A stretch of 64,000 nt of DNA from Psychrobacter sp. 1044 (lineage in GTDB: Bacteria > Pseudomonadota > Gammaproteobacteria > Pseudomonadales > Moraxellaceae), in contig NZ_CAJHAZ010000001.1 in assembly GCF_904846525.1 (NCBI RefSeq), positions 280,051 through 344,050 on the forward strand. The letters run 5' to 3'. Both the position numbers and the translations under genes were made by a program. This document shows, in pieces, positions 18,535-27,911 of this stretch. The stretch's first letter is position 1; each line of letters begins with the position of its first letter. The notes below the pieces were generated by a model. The model worked only from the letters and a program-made list of their open reading frames with translations. It had not been told where the DNA came from and searched no databases.

Positions 18535-19110
18535 ATGAAACGATTGCAGCGCCGCACCAAACGTAACAACATCACGTCAGAGACCAGTAACAGTATTGGA
18601 ACCAATGTGCTGTCAACGCGTGTAAATAATTTTCAACAGATGCTATCGTTACGCTGGCAGGCACTTTCGCCGCGTGATCAGTTGGCACTGGCCGTACTGT
18701 CTATCTTCTTATTATTGTTCATTGGGGGCTATGGTGGTTATAGTATTCATCAAGCGGCAAATGACAGTAAGCGCGACTATCAAGAGCAAGTGGCGGATTA
18801 CTTTTGGTTGCGTGCCCAAGCTGGCAATATCGATAGTAATGCGATCAATGCGGCAAACACGGCGGATGGTGAAGCCGCCATGCCACCTGCCAATATTATC
18901 AGTGCATTGTTAAACAACTCAGGTATTGCCAACGCTCAAGTCGTTGCGACGGGTGATGCTGTGCAACTGAGCTTCAATCATGCCAGTCAAGCGGTGGTCA
19001 GCACCGCACTTGGCAAACTCGAACAGCAAGGTTGGCAGTTCACTCAGCTATCGATACAGCAAGACTTGATTACCAAAGCCATTCAAGTACAGGCGACTGT
19101 CACCTCATAA
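18535..19110 (+). CDS. gspM: Type II secretion system protein GspM
   Basis: Bitopic inner-membrane partner of GspL. A basic N-terminal tail of about 45 residues precedes WQALSPRDQLALAVLSIFLLLFIGGYGG, the family's 'RE/RDQ' motif leading into a single membrane helix. A periplasmic ferredoxin-like domain follows (SALLNNSGIANAQVV, VVSTALGKLEQQGWQFTQLSI). The length of 191 residues is a little above the E. coli GspM type because of the longer tail. Pairing with gspL supports the assignment, which sequence similarity alone would make weakly. Confidence 0.85.
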   Translation: MKRLQRRTKRNNITSETSNSIGTNVLSTRVNNFQQMLSLRWQALSPRDQLALAVLSIFLLLFIGGYGGYSIHQAANDSKRDYQEQVADYFWLRAQAGNIDSNAINAANTADGEAAMPPANIISALLNNSGIANAQVVATGDAVQLSFNHASQAVVSTALGKLEQQGWQFTQLSIQQDLITKAIQVQATVTS

Positions 19111-19275
19111 ATCGATATGCTGTGGAAACTGGAAGTATTTTACTCCTTATCTACTATTGCCCCAAATTAACTGATCATCAGTTTCTAAAATAACCATTTG
19201 TCATTAGCGTCATTGAAAAATTGCACGTTTGACACAATTAATTAACTATCACACAGCCAGAGATGGATATTTAAG

Positions 19276-19821
19276 ATGAATCAATCTTCTGATCGCAAAC
19301 CTGACACGCATAGCCATCAGCAGACCAGAACTGCTGAACACCAGAGTAATGCGTCAGTTGAAGCTGCATTTGATCATGAAATGACTCAGCAAAGGCAGAG
19401 CTATGGGGCGAGTGACAATATGAGCACTGGTAAGCGCCGTTCTTTAATCACTTATAATCACATTACTTATTTTTTATACGTAATCAGCTATTTTACCGCT
19501 GGATTACTGTGGGTTGTACCAATTGTGATGAACTATGCGAAGCGCCATGATGCAGAGGGTTCGTGGTTGTCCACGCATTTTGATTGGCAGATTAAAACCT
19601 TTTGGTATAGCATCGTATTTTTCTTCTTAGGCATTATTATCATTACCTTTGCATTAGGGGGTTTTGGCATCAGTATGCTGGCTGATAGCAATAATATTGC
19701 CATTGGTTCGGTATTATTAGCGGTATTTGGCCTGCTAATCATGATTTTTACCTTCATATGGCATCTTTATCGTATCGTCCGTGGTTGGATAGCCCTGACG
19801 GATGGTCGTCCTGTACCTTAG
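19276..19821 (+). CDS. Predicted inner-membrane protein (DUF4870/COG3671-like)
   Basis: A 181-residue protein with a polar N-terminal 60 residues (Gln, Ser and His rich) and three hydrophobic helices: near 68-85 (HITYFLYVISYFTAGLLWVV), 110-135 (FWYSIVFFFLGIIIITFALGG) and 142-165. The spacing and the ending YRIVRGWIALTDGRPVP, with HFDWQIKTFW before the second helix, fit the small uncharacterised COG3671 membrane family. Function unknown. It lies between gspM and pyrD with gaps on both sides, so no operon partner is implied. Confidence 0.75.
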   Translation: MNQSSDRKPDTHSHQQTRTAEHQSNASVEAAFDHEMTQQRQSYGASDNMSTGKRRSLITYNHITYFLYVISYFTAGLLWVVPIVMNYAKRHDAEGSWLSTHFDWQIKTFWYSIVFFFLGIIIITFALGGFGISMLADSNNIAIGSVLLAVFGLLIMIFTFIWHLYRIVRGWIALTDGRPVP

Positions 19822-19908
19822 GGACTGTAGAATACACCTGTCAGTTCCTTAGCCAATATGTAGGTATAACTATTAGCACTCTAATACAGAAATTTAGCGC
19901 ATGAAACT

Positions 19909-19938
19909 TTGCTCTTATTTCTGTTAAGCTGATATAAT
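19909..19938 (+). promoter_or_regulatory. Sigma-70 promoter of pyrD
   Basis: TTGCTC and a perfect TATAAT are separated by 18 bp. The predicted transcription start near 19945 makes an upstream start codon at 19947 nearly leaderless and supports translation from the ATG at 20004. Confidence 0.6.
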
Positions 19939-20003
19939 CGCAGCGCTTGATTTTATTCGCACTATTCACTCACTATTTCTTTCGAGCAGGGTCTGCCATT
20001 ACT

Positions 20004-21038
20004 ATGTCTTATGCCTTACTTCGCCCTTTTTTGTTTAAGATGGATCCAGAGCACGCCCACGAGATGACCTTATCTTTATTAGATAAAGCTCACAAAGCAC
20101 GTGTTTTAGGTTTGGTATACGGTCAGTCAATGCAGCCCACAGACTGTATGGGCTTGCAATTCGCCAATCCGGTCGGCCTAGCGGCAGGACTGGATAAAAA
20201 TGGTGATTATATTGATGCGTTGGCTGAGCTGGGCTTTGGTTTTATAGAAGTGGGCACGGTCACGCCAAGACCGCAAATAGGCAATGATAAGCCAAGGTTG
20301 TTTAGAATCAAGCAAGCGGACGCTATCATCAATCGAATGGGTTTCAATAACCAAGGTATCGATTATCTGATCGAAAACGTCAAGCGCTGTCAATACAAAG
20401 GCAATATTGGGATTAATATTGGTAAAAACGCCGATACGCCAGTAGAGCAAGCCGCCGATGATTATGTCTATTGTTTAGAGCGTGCTTATCCGCATGCCTC
20501 CTATATCACCGTTAATATCTCCTCACCAAACACTAAGAATTTGCGTGATTTACAAAGTGGTGAGGCACTGACCCAGCTTTTGCATACGATCAAAAATCGT
20601 CACAGCCAATTAGCCACTGAATATGGTTTTTATGTGCCACTGGTATTGAAAGTTGCGCCTGATCTAGAGCCGCTACAAGTGGACTATATCTCGCAGCAAT
20701 TGCTCGATTTTGAGATAGATGGGTTGATTGCGACCAATACAACGTTGAGCCGTGTTGGTGTTGAAGATTTACCTGATGGTGAGCAAGCAGGTGGTCTATC
20801 CGGTCGCCCAGTCAGCCACATTAGTACCCAAATTTTACAACAGTTCTCCGATCAGCTAGATGGTAAAGTCGCTTTAATAGGCGTCGGCGGTATTGACAGT
20901 GGTGCAAAAGCCGTCAAAAAAATCGAAGCGGGTGCAGATATGGTGCAGCTCTATACGGGGCTCATTTATCGTGGTCCTGGGCTGGTACAGTCTTGTATTC
21001 AAGCAATCGGTGGCTATTACGACGCGATGGAGCTATAG
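20004..21038 (+). CDS. pyrD: Dihydroorotate dehydrogenase (quinone), class 2
   Basis: Membrane-associated flavoenzyme that oxidises dihydroorotate to orotate in pyrimidine synthesis, passing electrons to ubiquinone. The chosen start gives the family N-terminus [22 protein letters not shown], the amphipathic quinone-access helices. Then come [18 protein letters not shown] (FMN site), [27 protein letters not shown], the class 2 active-site serine in [21 protein letters not shown], and [27 protein letters not shown]. Length is 344 versus 336 in E. coli. An in-frame ATG 19 codons upstream is less likely given the promoter position. Confidence 0.96.
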   Translation: MSYALLRPFLFKMDPEHAHEMTLSLLDKAHKARVLGLVYGQSMQPTDCMGLQFANPVGLAAGLDKNGDYIDALAELGFGFIEVGTVTPRPQIGNDKPRLFRIKQADAIINRMGFNNQGIDYLIENVKRCQYKGNIGINIGKNADTPVEQAADDYVYCLERAYPHASYITVNISSPNTKNLRDLQSGEALTQLLHTIKNRHSQLATEYGFYVPLVLKVAPDLEPLQVDYISQQLLDFEIDGLIATNTTLSRVGVEDLPDGEQAGGLSGRPVSHISTQILQQFSDQLDGKVALIGVGGIDSGAKAVKKIEAGADMVQLYTGLIYRGPGLVQSCIQAIGGYYDAMEL

Positions 21039-21174
21039 CGGATTAATGTCCCTAGCTCATTACCTATCAGATACACAAGACGACTGTCTTTTGAGCTGAG
21101 TCATCAAAGATTAATGTGTCACAAAAACGAAAGTAAACATCAGATAAAAATCAATAAGGTATGAGGCGTAGAAC

Positions 21175-21672
21175 ATGAGTGGTCTGGATATCGTGATTGC
21201 TATTGTTGTTTTGATCGGCTTATGGCGCGGCTTTCAAGTCGGATTGATTAAAACAGCCGTTGGTTTAGTCGGTTGGTTTATTGCCTTGATTGCTGCCACG
21301 CGTTTGGCAGGAGTGGTTTCGCCGCAACTATCAGGCATGGTACAAAACCCTGTTTTACAAATGGCAATGGCATTTTTATTGGTAGTGATAATCATATTGG
21401 CAATCATGCACTTAGTGGCATTTGTATTTTCAGGCGTGCTTAAAACCTTACGCTTGGGTGTCGTTGACAAAATGGCAGGTGGTGTACTGGGTGCTGCTAA
21501 AAATGTACTGATGGTCTTAGTTGTGCTTAGCGTCAGTGCGCCGTTACTGGTGCAAATGCCACAATGGCAAACGTCAGTGCTCGCACCTGAGCTATTGCCT
21601 TATGCCCCGATGGGTAAAGCGTTGGTCTCAGATGTGTTAGGTATGGCTTGGGATCAAGTCAATCAGTCGTAA
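21175..21672 (+). CDS. cvpA: Colicin V production protein CvpA
   Basis: Inner-membrane protein with four hydrophobic helices (about 5-22, 28-50, 62-88 and 100-125). The start MSGLDIVIAIVVLIGLWRGFQVGLIK and the GVVDKMAGGVLGAAKN segment are characteristic. In other bacteria it affects colicin V export, biofilm formation and envelope stress resistance; its molecular role is unsettled. It lies upstream of purF as in E. coli, but with a 317-bp gap here rather than tight coupling. The gap shows no terminator or other structure that I could recognise. Confidence 0.9.
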   Translation: MSGLDIVIAIVVLIGLWRGFQVGLIKTAVGLVGWFIALIAATRLAGVVSPQLSGMVQNPVLQMAMAFLLVVIIILAIMHLVAFVFSGVLKTLRLGVVDKMAGGVLGAAKNVLMVLVVLSVSAPLLVQMPQWQTSVLAPELLPYAPMGKALVSDVLGMAWDQVNQS

Positions 21673-21989
21673 GTATTTTTACGGTTAACCTTTAATGTCT
21701 CAATGATTCGATGCTGATAGCTTAGGTTTATGGTGCTAGAGTTTATCGTTTCTATCATATCCTCTTGGTAAGTTATCCTTGATAAAAAATTATTTAATCG
21801 CATTTAGAGATCACAAATGCCAATAAATAGTGCATTTTGTTAATAGTCAAAAGATAAATATTCGTTAAATTCTGAACAACAATCATCAGGTCGTCGGTGA
21901 GTAACAGTACGCATTTTTGATAAGCTACTGTTAGCAGTCTTGCCACTATTGTAGTACTAATTAATGAGTCAAAATAGGATATAGCTATT
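21673..21989. other. cvpA-purF spacer
   Basis: 317 AT-rich bases with no hairpin terminator, purine operator or small gene that I could identify. purF probably has its own promoter here. Confidence 0.4.
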
Positions 21990-23525
21990 ATGTGTGGAGT
22001 CATTGGAGTTGCAGCTCACGAACCAGTCAATCAGATTCTTTATGACGGTTTGACGATGCTACAGCATCGTGGGCAAGATGCAGCGGGTATTGTCACTTTG
22101 CAAGATGGACGACTTTATCTACGTAAAGAAAATGGCATGGTACGTGACGTATTTATGAATCGTCATATGATGAAACTGGTTGGTAAGTTCGGTATTGGTC
22201 ACGTCCGTTACCCAACAGCAGGCACGTCAAGCAGTGCCGAAGCTCAACCATTTTATGTCAACTCACCTTATGGTATTACTCTTGCACATAATGGTAACTT
22301 GACCAATGCTGAGAGTTTGGCCAAGTCTTTATACATCGAAGATCGCCGACATCTTAATACCGATTCAGATTCAGAAGTATTGCTAAACGTACTTGCCCAT
22401 GAAATGCAAAACTTGGGTAAAACCAAAGCAACGCCTGCTGATATCTTTGAAGCAGTCACGGCTGTATATGGTCGCGTCGAAGGCGCTTATGGCGTGGTCG
22501 CTCTGATTACTGGTCATGGTTTGCTCGCATTTCGTGATCCAAACGGTATTCGTCCGCTTATTTTCGGTAAGCGCATGGCACCGAATGGCGGCACCGAGTA
22601 TATGGTTGCCTCAGAGTCAGTTGCACTGACAGGATCAGGATTTAGTATTATCCGTGATGTAAAACCTGGCGAAGCCATATTCATTGATTTAGATCATAAA
22701 TTACATACCCATCAGTGTGTTGAGCAGCAAGAATACACGCCTTGTATCTTCGAATATGTGTATTTTGCCCGTCCAGATTCTATCATGGACAACATCTCAG
22801 TTTACAAAGCACGCTTACGTATGGGTGAAAAGCTGGCTGATAAAATCCTTGCTGAATGGGGCGAAGATCACGATATCGATGTGGTGATTCCTATTCCGGA
22901 TACCTCGCGTACGTCAGCGATGGAGCTGGCACTAAAAATGAATATTAAGTACCGTGAAGGGTTTATGAAAAACCGCTATATCGGTCGTACCTTTATCATG
23001 CCAGGTCAACAACAACGTAAAAAATCAGTTCGTCAAAAACTCAGCGCCGTACCACTTGAGTTCAAAGGTAAAAACGTTCTTTTGGTTGATGATTCTATCG
23101 TTCGTGGTACCACTTGCCATGAAATCATCCAAATGGCACGCGATGCTGGCGCGAATAAAGTATTTTTTGCTAGCGCCGCGCCACCAGTTAAATATCCAAA
23201 TGTCTATGGTATCGATATGCCAGTACGCAGTGAGCTTATTGCCTCAGGTCATACGGTAGAAGAAGTACGCGATATCATTGGTGCTGATAGATTGATTTTC
23301 CAAGATTTGGACGACTTGATTGATGCAGTAAAAGATACCAAGTACAGCAAAGTTGAAGGTTTTGATTGTGCCGTATTTAATGGTTGCTACATCACTGGGC
23401 AGATCAATGAAGCGTATCTTGAGCATCTACAAGAGCAGCGCAATGACACTGCCAAGACGGGCAAAAAAGGCGTACAAATAGTGGCTGATACCCCAGTTGA
23501 TATGATGGGCGTCGAAGAGCTTTAA
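21990..23525 (+). CDS. purF: Amidophosphoribosyltransferase
   Basis: First committed enzyme of purine synthesis: PRPP plus glutamine to phosphoribosylamine. The N-terminal nucleophile is Cys2 in [14 protein letters not shown], exposed after methionine removal. [21 protein letters not shown] belongs to the glutaminase domain and [12 protein letters not shown] is the PRPP-binding loop of the C-terminal phosphoribosyltransferase domain. At 511 residues it matches E. coli (505) and lacks the propeptide and iron-sulfur cysteines of the Bacillus type. A strong terminator ends the transcript. Confidence 0.97.
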   Translation: MCGVIGVAAHEPVNQILYDGLTMLQHRGQDAAGIVTLQDGRLYLRKENGMVRDVFMNRHMMKLVGKFGIGHVRYPTAGTSSSAEAQPFYVNSPYGITLAHNGNLTNAESLAKSLYIEDRRHLNTDSDSEVLLNVLAHEMQNLGKTKATPADIFEAVTAVYGRVEGAYGVVALITGHGLLAFRDPNGIRPLIFGKRMAPNGGTEYMVASESVALTGSGFSIIRDVKPGEAIFIDLDHKLHTHQCVEQQEYTPCIFEYVYFARPDSIMDNISVYKARLRMGEKLADKILAEWGEDHDIDVVIPIPDTSRTSAMELALKMNIKYREGFMKNRYIGRTFIMPGQQQRKKSVRQKLSAVPLEFKGKNVLLVDDSIVRGTTCHEIIQMARDAGANKVFFASAAPPVKYPNVYGIDMPVRSELIASGHTVEEVRDIIGADRLIFQDLDDLIDAVKDTKYSKVEGFDCAVFNGCYITGQINEAYLEHLQEQRNDTAKTGKKGVQIVADTPVDMMGVEEL

Positions 23526-23576
23526 GCTCTCAATTTCTTAAAAGTATCAGTTTTTTGCAGCACTTTTAGAAAGTAA

Positions 23577-23610
23577 AAGGCTGGATTCTCATAAGAATCC
23601 AGCCTTTTTT
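23577..23610 (+). terminator. Terminator of purF
   Basis: A perfect 13-bp stem (AAGGCTGGATTCT / AGAATCCAGCCTT) with a CATA loop is followed by a T run, about 50 bp after the stop codon. Confidence 0.95.
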
Positions 23611-23657
23611 TATTTTAAATATAGTTCAATTACAGGGTTTAAAATTATTCATATGAA

Positions 23658-23767
23658 CTATAGTCAGAGCACTTTTAAACCGCTACGGTGTTACCCGCCC
23701 TAGATGTACTCAGTGTACTATCTGCGGTCGGTCGCCTTGTAGCGATTCTAAAATTCCTTGACTATAG
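23658..23767. repeat. Palindromic 110-bp repeat, copy A
   Basis: It begins CTATAGTCA and ends TGACTATAG. The inner arms also pair (CGCTAC with GTAGCG), and the centre holds GTACTCAGTGTACT. A second copy at 42209 shares the ends, the order of blocks and the central GTACT-type motif, but has different, still complementary, inner arms. It lies between the convergent genes purF and azlD. Function unknown; candidates are a non-autonomous mobile element or a structured nucleic acid. Confidence 0.7.
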
Positions 23768-23800
23768 AAGCTGTTATCCATTCACGTGTTTATCAGTTTT

Positions 23801-24166
23801 CTAGTATCCACTTAAAAAATTGGTAAATACCCATAGTAAGCCATTAATGGCGGCGATGCCAACGACCATACTGACCAACAGCTGACGGCTGATATGATAA
23901 ACGAACAACACCAAAATAAGGGCACCAATTTGTGCCATCAATAAATGTAGTTCAGCACTATTTAGCCCAGTCGTTGCCGATAAATTTTGATAAGAAAGGC
24001 TGGTCAAAATAAGCAATACCATGACTGATAGTGGCAAGCTCTCATTGAGCCGATGCAGCCAAGGTGTGTCTAACAACTTTCTGGGTATTAAGGCGGGTAG
24101 CGCGCGGGTAATAAAGGTCACGGCGGCCATCGCAAAAGTTGCAAAAATAAGGTAACTATTGGTCAT
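23801..24166 (-). CDS. azlD: Branched-chain amino acid exporter small subunit AzlD
   Basis: A small membrane protein of 121 residues with four hydrophobic helices. It has the family motif FITRALPALIPRKLL near residue 20 and LNESLPLSVMVLLILTSL. With AzlC it forms a two-subunit exporter; E. coli YgaZH, of the same family, exports valine, and the Bacillus pair affects azaleucine resistance. It overlaps the end of azlC by 11 bp, typical of translational coupling. Confidence 0.88.
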   Translation of the reverse strand: MTNSYLIFATFAMAAVTFITRALPALIPRKLLDTPWLHRLNESLPLSVMVLLILTSLSYQNLSATTGLNSAELHLLMAQIGALILVLFVYHISRQLLVSMVVGIAAINGLLWVFTNFLSGY

Positions 24167-24887
24167 TGTTGGCTCCCATCATATTACGCTGCGTCCAAAA
24201 CCCACGAGCTAAAATCAATAGCATACAGATGGTGATTGCCACCAATAACAACCAATTACTAGTAAATAAGGATGCCACCGCTAAAGAAATGACAGCAATA
24301 GCAATGGGGAAATAACGTTTGATACTTTGGAACTGCTCATAAGCTAAGATTGCAAACAGACAGACTAAGGCAAAATCCAAATGTGGTACTAAATCGCTCA
24401 GAGTACTGCCGATCATGACACCAACCGTGCTCGCTAGTACCCACCAGCTTTGATTAAATAAGCTCAATGGTAGTATCAACGCTTGTCTTGACTCATTAGG
24501 TAAACTGGTCATAACAGAGAAAGTTTCATCAGTCAGGGCAAATAGGCAATAGGTTTTGGCAAGCTTATGTTCTGGTAGGTATTGCAATAATGGCATACCA
24601 TAAAATACATGACGTAAATTAATAGCGGCAATATTGGTTGCGATGCTACCAATCGGTAAACCAGCGCTCAGCATCGGCAAACAAGCATATTGAGCGGCGC
24701 CCGCATACAGTACAATACTCAACATAATCGTTGCCCACACAGGGATACCAGCAACTTGTGCCAGCACACCAAAGGCGATACCCGCAGGTAAATAGCCCAT
24801 CGCCACAGGTAGGCTTTTTTTGAACCCCGCCGCCCAGTCGTAGCTGGTCTCATGCTGTTGATGTAATTCTTTTGAATGAGTAGTCAC
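24156..24887 (-). CDS. azlC: Branched-chain amino acid exporter large subunit AzlC
   Basis: An integral membrane protein with several helices. It shows FKKSLPVAMGYLPAGIAFGVLA, IVLYAGAAQYACLPML, INLRHVFYGMPLL and LTDETFSV, all typical of AzlC/YgaZ. Translation starts at a GTG with AGGA upstream; the neighbouring ATG two bases earlier is out of frame and stops at once. It precedes azlD in a two-gene operon. The transported amino acid (valine, other branched-chain amino acids or methionine) is inferred from the family. Confidence 0.9.
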   Translation of the reverse strand: MTTHSKELHQQHETSYDWAAGFKKSLPVAMGYLPAGIAFGVLAQVAGIPVWATIMLSIVLYAGAAQYACLPMLSAGLPIGSIATNIAAINLRHVFYGMPLLQYLPEHKLAKTYCLFALTDETFSVMTSLPNESRQALILPLSLFNQSWWVLASTVGVMIGSTLSDLVPHLDFALVCLFAILAYEQFQSIKRYFPIAIAVISLAVASLFTSNWLLLVAITICMLLILARGFWTQRNMMGANNDQ

Positions 24888-25029
24888 ATGACATCCTAAT
24901 TTTTGCTGTTTTTTGGTTATTATTAATATTTTGCGGAAAGATTAATGTTAGAAAACTGGTTTTAAAATGAAGCCTAGCCCGAGCAATGGCAAAAACACCC
25001 TAGCAAAAACACACTGGATCGAAAGAACA

Positions 25030-26445
25030 TTACACAGTCGGCTGGAGCTTTTCATAGCTGGCTGTTTGATGAGCTCGGTACAAGAAGCCACCCAAAATAA
25101 TCAGCCGAAGTAATAACAAACACCACACGCTTAGCCAAATACCAGTCATATCCCACTGTTGGTAGAGCACCCAGCTGAGTGGAAAAAAGATAGCGGCGAG
25201 TATCAAAGCTGCGTTACGAATCACATTGCCGGCAGTTAAGCCAAAAAATATACCATCTAGCCAATAGGCACCAACGCCAACGAGAGGTAGTAATACTGCA
25301 TAAAGGTGGTACTCATATGCCAGCGTAAAAACGGACTCGATATTGGTCATAAATTGCAAATATGTTGGCATCGCAAGCCACCATATCGCACTTAACATTA
25401 TGGCTAGACCATAACTGACGATACCGGTGCGCTTGACGATAGTACGAAAACGTGGCCAATCCCGTCGTCCTGCTGCTTGACCGCTTAATGTTTCAGCCGA
25501 TACCGCCACGCCATCGAGAGCAAATGCTGAGATACTTAATACTTGAAGCAAAATAGCGTTGGCGGCTAGGATGACGTCACCACTTTGAGCCGACAAGCGG
25601 GTAATCCAAGCGAAACTCAACGTCAAGATTAGAGTACGGATAAAAATATCTTTATTTAATGAAAATAGCCTAAGCATTCTGTCTTTAGAAAAATGTTGCT
25701 TGTTGACAGTGAATAAGGCTTGCCAAGATATTTGCAAATGCTGACGGCTGAGCCACAACGCTAGTATCACGCCTAGCCAAAAGGCAATAGTGGTTCCTAA
25801 CGCCACCCCAACCAAGCCCATCTGCATACCGTAGACAAAAAACAAGGTTAGAATGATATTCAGCATAGCGATAAAGCCTTGCTGGTAAAGCATGTAGCGA
25901 GTCTTACCTTGACCAGCAAACCAACCAATAAAGGCAAAGTTCATTAGCTCAGCGATGACGCCCCAAAAGCGTACATCCAAATAAGTCTTTGCCGCTTGCC
26001 CACTTTCGGGGTTGGCTGATAGGGCTTGCAAGCCAAAATCTATCAACCAAGGCTTTGCCAGTAACAGAATGCTCCCGATAGCAAACGCTAATAACAAGGC
26101 ACGTTGCAAGATTGATAGTAGGGGTGATGGGGTTGACGCTCTTGTGGTATGAGTAGAATTATCAACATGATTGACCGATTGTCCTAGCGCTTGAGCCGAT
26201 AGCCCAGAAGACGCATATTGCAAAAAGTTAAAACTCACGAGCAATAAAGACAATAACTGTATCGCTAAGCCCATCCCAGCAAGTTTAGCCGTGTCATTCA
26301 TGTTACCCACGATTGCGGTATCGATGACGCTTTGTAGTGGCATGGCTAGGTTGGCCAATAACACGGGCAACGCAATAGCAATGATACGTGTATAGCGAGT
26401 ATCAATCGGTGGCATAGCACTAGGTGGCGAGGTGGTCATTGGCAT
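25030..26445 (-). CDS. MATE-family efflux protein (DinF-like)
   Basis: A multidrug and toxin extrusion protein with about 12 membrane helices, expelling organic cations or metabolites in exchange for Na+ or H+. The start of the first repeat, IIAIALPVLLANLAMPLQSVIDTAIVGNM, and the later ALDGVAVSAETLSGQAAGRRDW, together with the short loops, match the DinF/DNA-damage-inducible subgroup. I chose the ATG giving MPMTTSPPSAMPP; an open frame extends 33 codons further upstream, but those residues look unconserved and no start has a strong ribosome binding site. It is a single gene. No LexA box was looked for successfully. Confidence 0.85.
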   Translation of the reverse strand: MPMTTSPPSAMPPIDTRYTRIIAIALPVLLANLAMPLQSVIDTAIVGNMNDTAKLAGMGLAIQLLSLLLVSFNFLQYASSGLSAQALGQSVNHVDNSTHTTRASTPSPLLSILQRALLLAFAIGSILLLAKPWLIDFGLQALSANPESGQAAKTYLDVRFWGVIAELMNFAFIGWFAGQGKTRYMLYQQGFIAMLNIILTLFFVYGMQMGLVGVALGTTIAFWLGVILALWLSRQHLQISWQALFTVNKQHFSKDRMLRLFSLNKDIFIRTLILTLSFAWITRLSAQSGDVILAANAILLQVLSISAFALDGVAVSAETLSGQAAGRRDWPRFRTIVKRTGIVSYGLAIMLSAIWWLAMPTYLQFMTNIESVFTLAYEYHLYAVLLPLVGVGAYWLDGIFFGLTAGNVIRNAALILAAIFFPLSWVLYQQWDMTGIWLSVWCLLLLRLIILGGFLYRAHQTASYEKLQPTV

Positions 26446-26642
26446 TTTTGGCTCGTTTATACTTAAAACCCAACAAGGATTGAGCGTAGAATATTTGCTA
26501 TTTATGACAAACACAGCTACAAAGACAAAAGCACCTAGACTCATTATTCATGAGGCAGGTGCTTTGATTTAAACGTTACTACTGTTATTTATGGCAGACT
26601 TTATAGTCAAATTTATATAAATTAAATAATACCATTAAACAC

Positions 26643-27902
26643 TTATTCAAACATTTTTGGATCATTAAACGTGACAATTTCTTCTTCAAACTCAGGCTTT
26701 ACTTTCACAATAAAGTCATCGCGTGATAGACCCATACGTAATGGAATCGAGCTTGCAATATACGTTGATGAGTAAGTACCAGCAAGCAGACCAATGAAGA
26801 GCGCTACTGAGAACCAATATAGTCCATCACCGCCTAAGAATAGCATGGCAAGTACGACCAGTAAAACAGTAGAAATGGTCATAATGGTACGGCGCAGCGT
26901 CTCTGTCAAAGACAAATCAATTGTCTGGCGCGGCGTGATACCGCGAACGCGTCGGAAGTTTTCACGGATACGGTCATAAACAACAATCGTATCGTTCAAT
27001 GAGTAACCAATCAATGCCAAAATAGCAGCCAATACGGTTAAGTCAAACGGGAAGCCAAATAACGCAAAGACCCCGATGGTGACAATCGCGTCATGGAACA
27101 GCGATAGTACCGCGCCCAGTGCCAGCTTGAATTGGAAACGTAAAGCGACATACCCAAGCATACAGAGCAATGCTAATACCAGCGACATGACTGAGTTTAA
27201 GTAGACTTCGTTACCAACTTGGCTACCAATAATATTAACGTTACTGATTTCAACATTATTATTAGGCAGGGTTAATGCTTTAGTCAGGCTACTGTTAAGG
27301 CCATCTACGTTATCAGACTGTGGCGGCAGGCGTACGAGGAGTTCTTCTCGCGTACCGAGATACTGTACCACGGCATCATCAAAGCCATTATCGGCCAATG
27401 CTTGTACGACTTCAACTTGCTCGACAGGTTGCTCGTAACGCACATCTGCGGACACACCACCCGTAAAATCAAGTCCTAAGTTTAGACCGTTTACTGCAAT
27501 CGCAATGATACTACCAATAACCATCAATAGAGATAAAAGTGCCATTGGCTTTTCTATCTTCATAAACGGAATAATACGCTGATTGCCAACGGCTTTGATA
27601 CCGCCTTCAGCGATTGCAGCCGCATCATCAGCGGCATCACCTGATTCTACATCAGGATTGGCTGCTTGGGTGGCCAGTGCTTGACTGTCTTTACCCGCAT
27701 CCTTACCACTGCTCAGAGCTTTGTCTTTTTTTGATTTAGCGGTAGTCGGGTTGTTGGCTTTGGTATTACTACCTTTACCATCACGGCGTGGTTTTTTACG
27801 GCGGCGTGTGCTGTCGTTATTTACCTCGCTGTTTGAGCCACCTGAACCATTTCGATCTGGATTGTTCTGCTGTTCTAAAGGGTTATTCTTATCGATCGCC
27901 AT
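26643..27902 (-). CDS. secF: Protein translocase subunit SecF
   Basis: With SecD it uses the proton gradient to help pull exported proteins through SecYEG. The core (about 105-410) has six membrane helices, the first followed by GLNLGLDFTGGVSADVRY, and the conserved GYSLNDTIVVYDRIRENFR and ETLRRTIMTISTVLLVVLAMLFLGG. The N-terminal 105 residues or so are an added polar region, rich in Asn, Ser, Lys and Arg with the cluster TRRRKKPRRD near 31, not found in E. coli SecF. AGGAGA precedes the ATG, so this extension is very likely translated. It lies nine bases after secD. Confidence 0.95.
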   Translation of the reverse strand: MAIDKNNPLEQQNNPDRNGSGGSNSEVNNDSTRRRKKPRRDGKGSNTKANNPTTAKSKKDKALSSGKDAGKDSQALATQAANPDVESGDAADDAAAIAEGGIKAVGNQRIIPFMKIEKPMALLSLLMVIGSIIAIAVNGLNLGLDFTGGVSADVRYEQPVEQVEVVQALADNGFDDAVVQYLGTREELLVRLPPQSDNVDGLNSSLTKALTLPNNNVEISNVNIIGSQVGNEVYLNSVMSLVLALLCMLGYVALRFQFKLALGAVLSLFHDAIVTIGVFALFGFPFDLTVLAAILALIGYSLNDTIVVYDRIRENFRRVRGITPRQTIDLSLTETLRRTIMTISTVLLVVLAMLFLGGDGLYWFSVALFIGLLAGTYSSTYIASSIPLRMGLSRDDFIVKVKPEFEEEIVTFNDPKMFE

Positions 27903-27911
27903 AATGTTCTC

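Noticed and set aside
26600..26635. TATAGTCAAATTTATATA near the secF end as a third copy of the palindromic repeat
   Set aside because: No matching opposite arm and none of the internal blocks are present.
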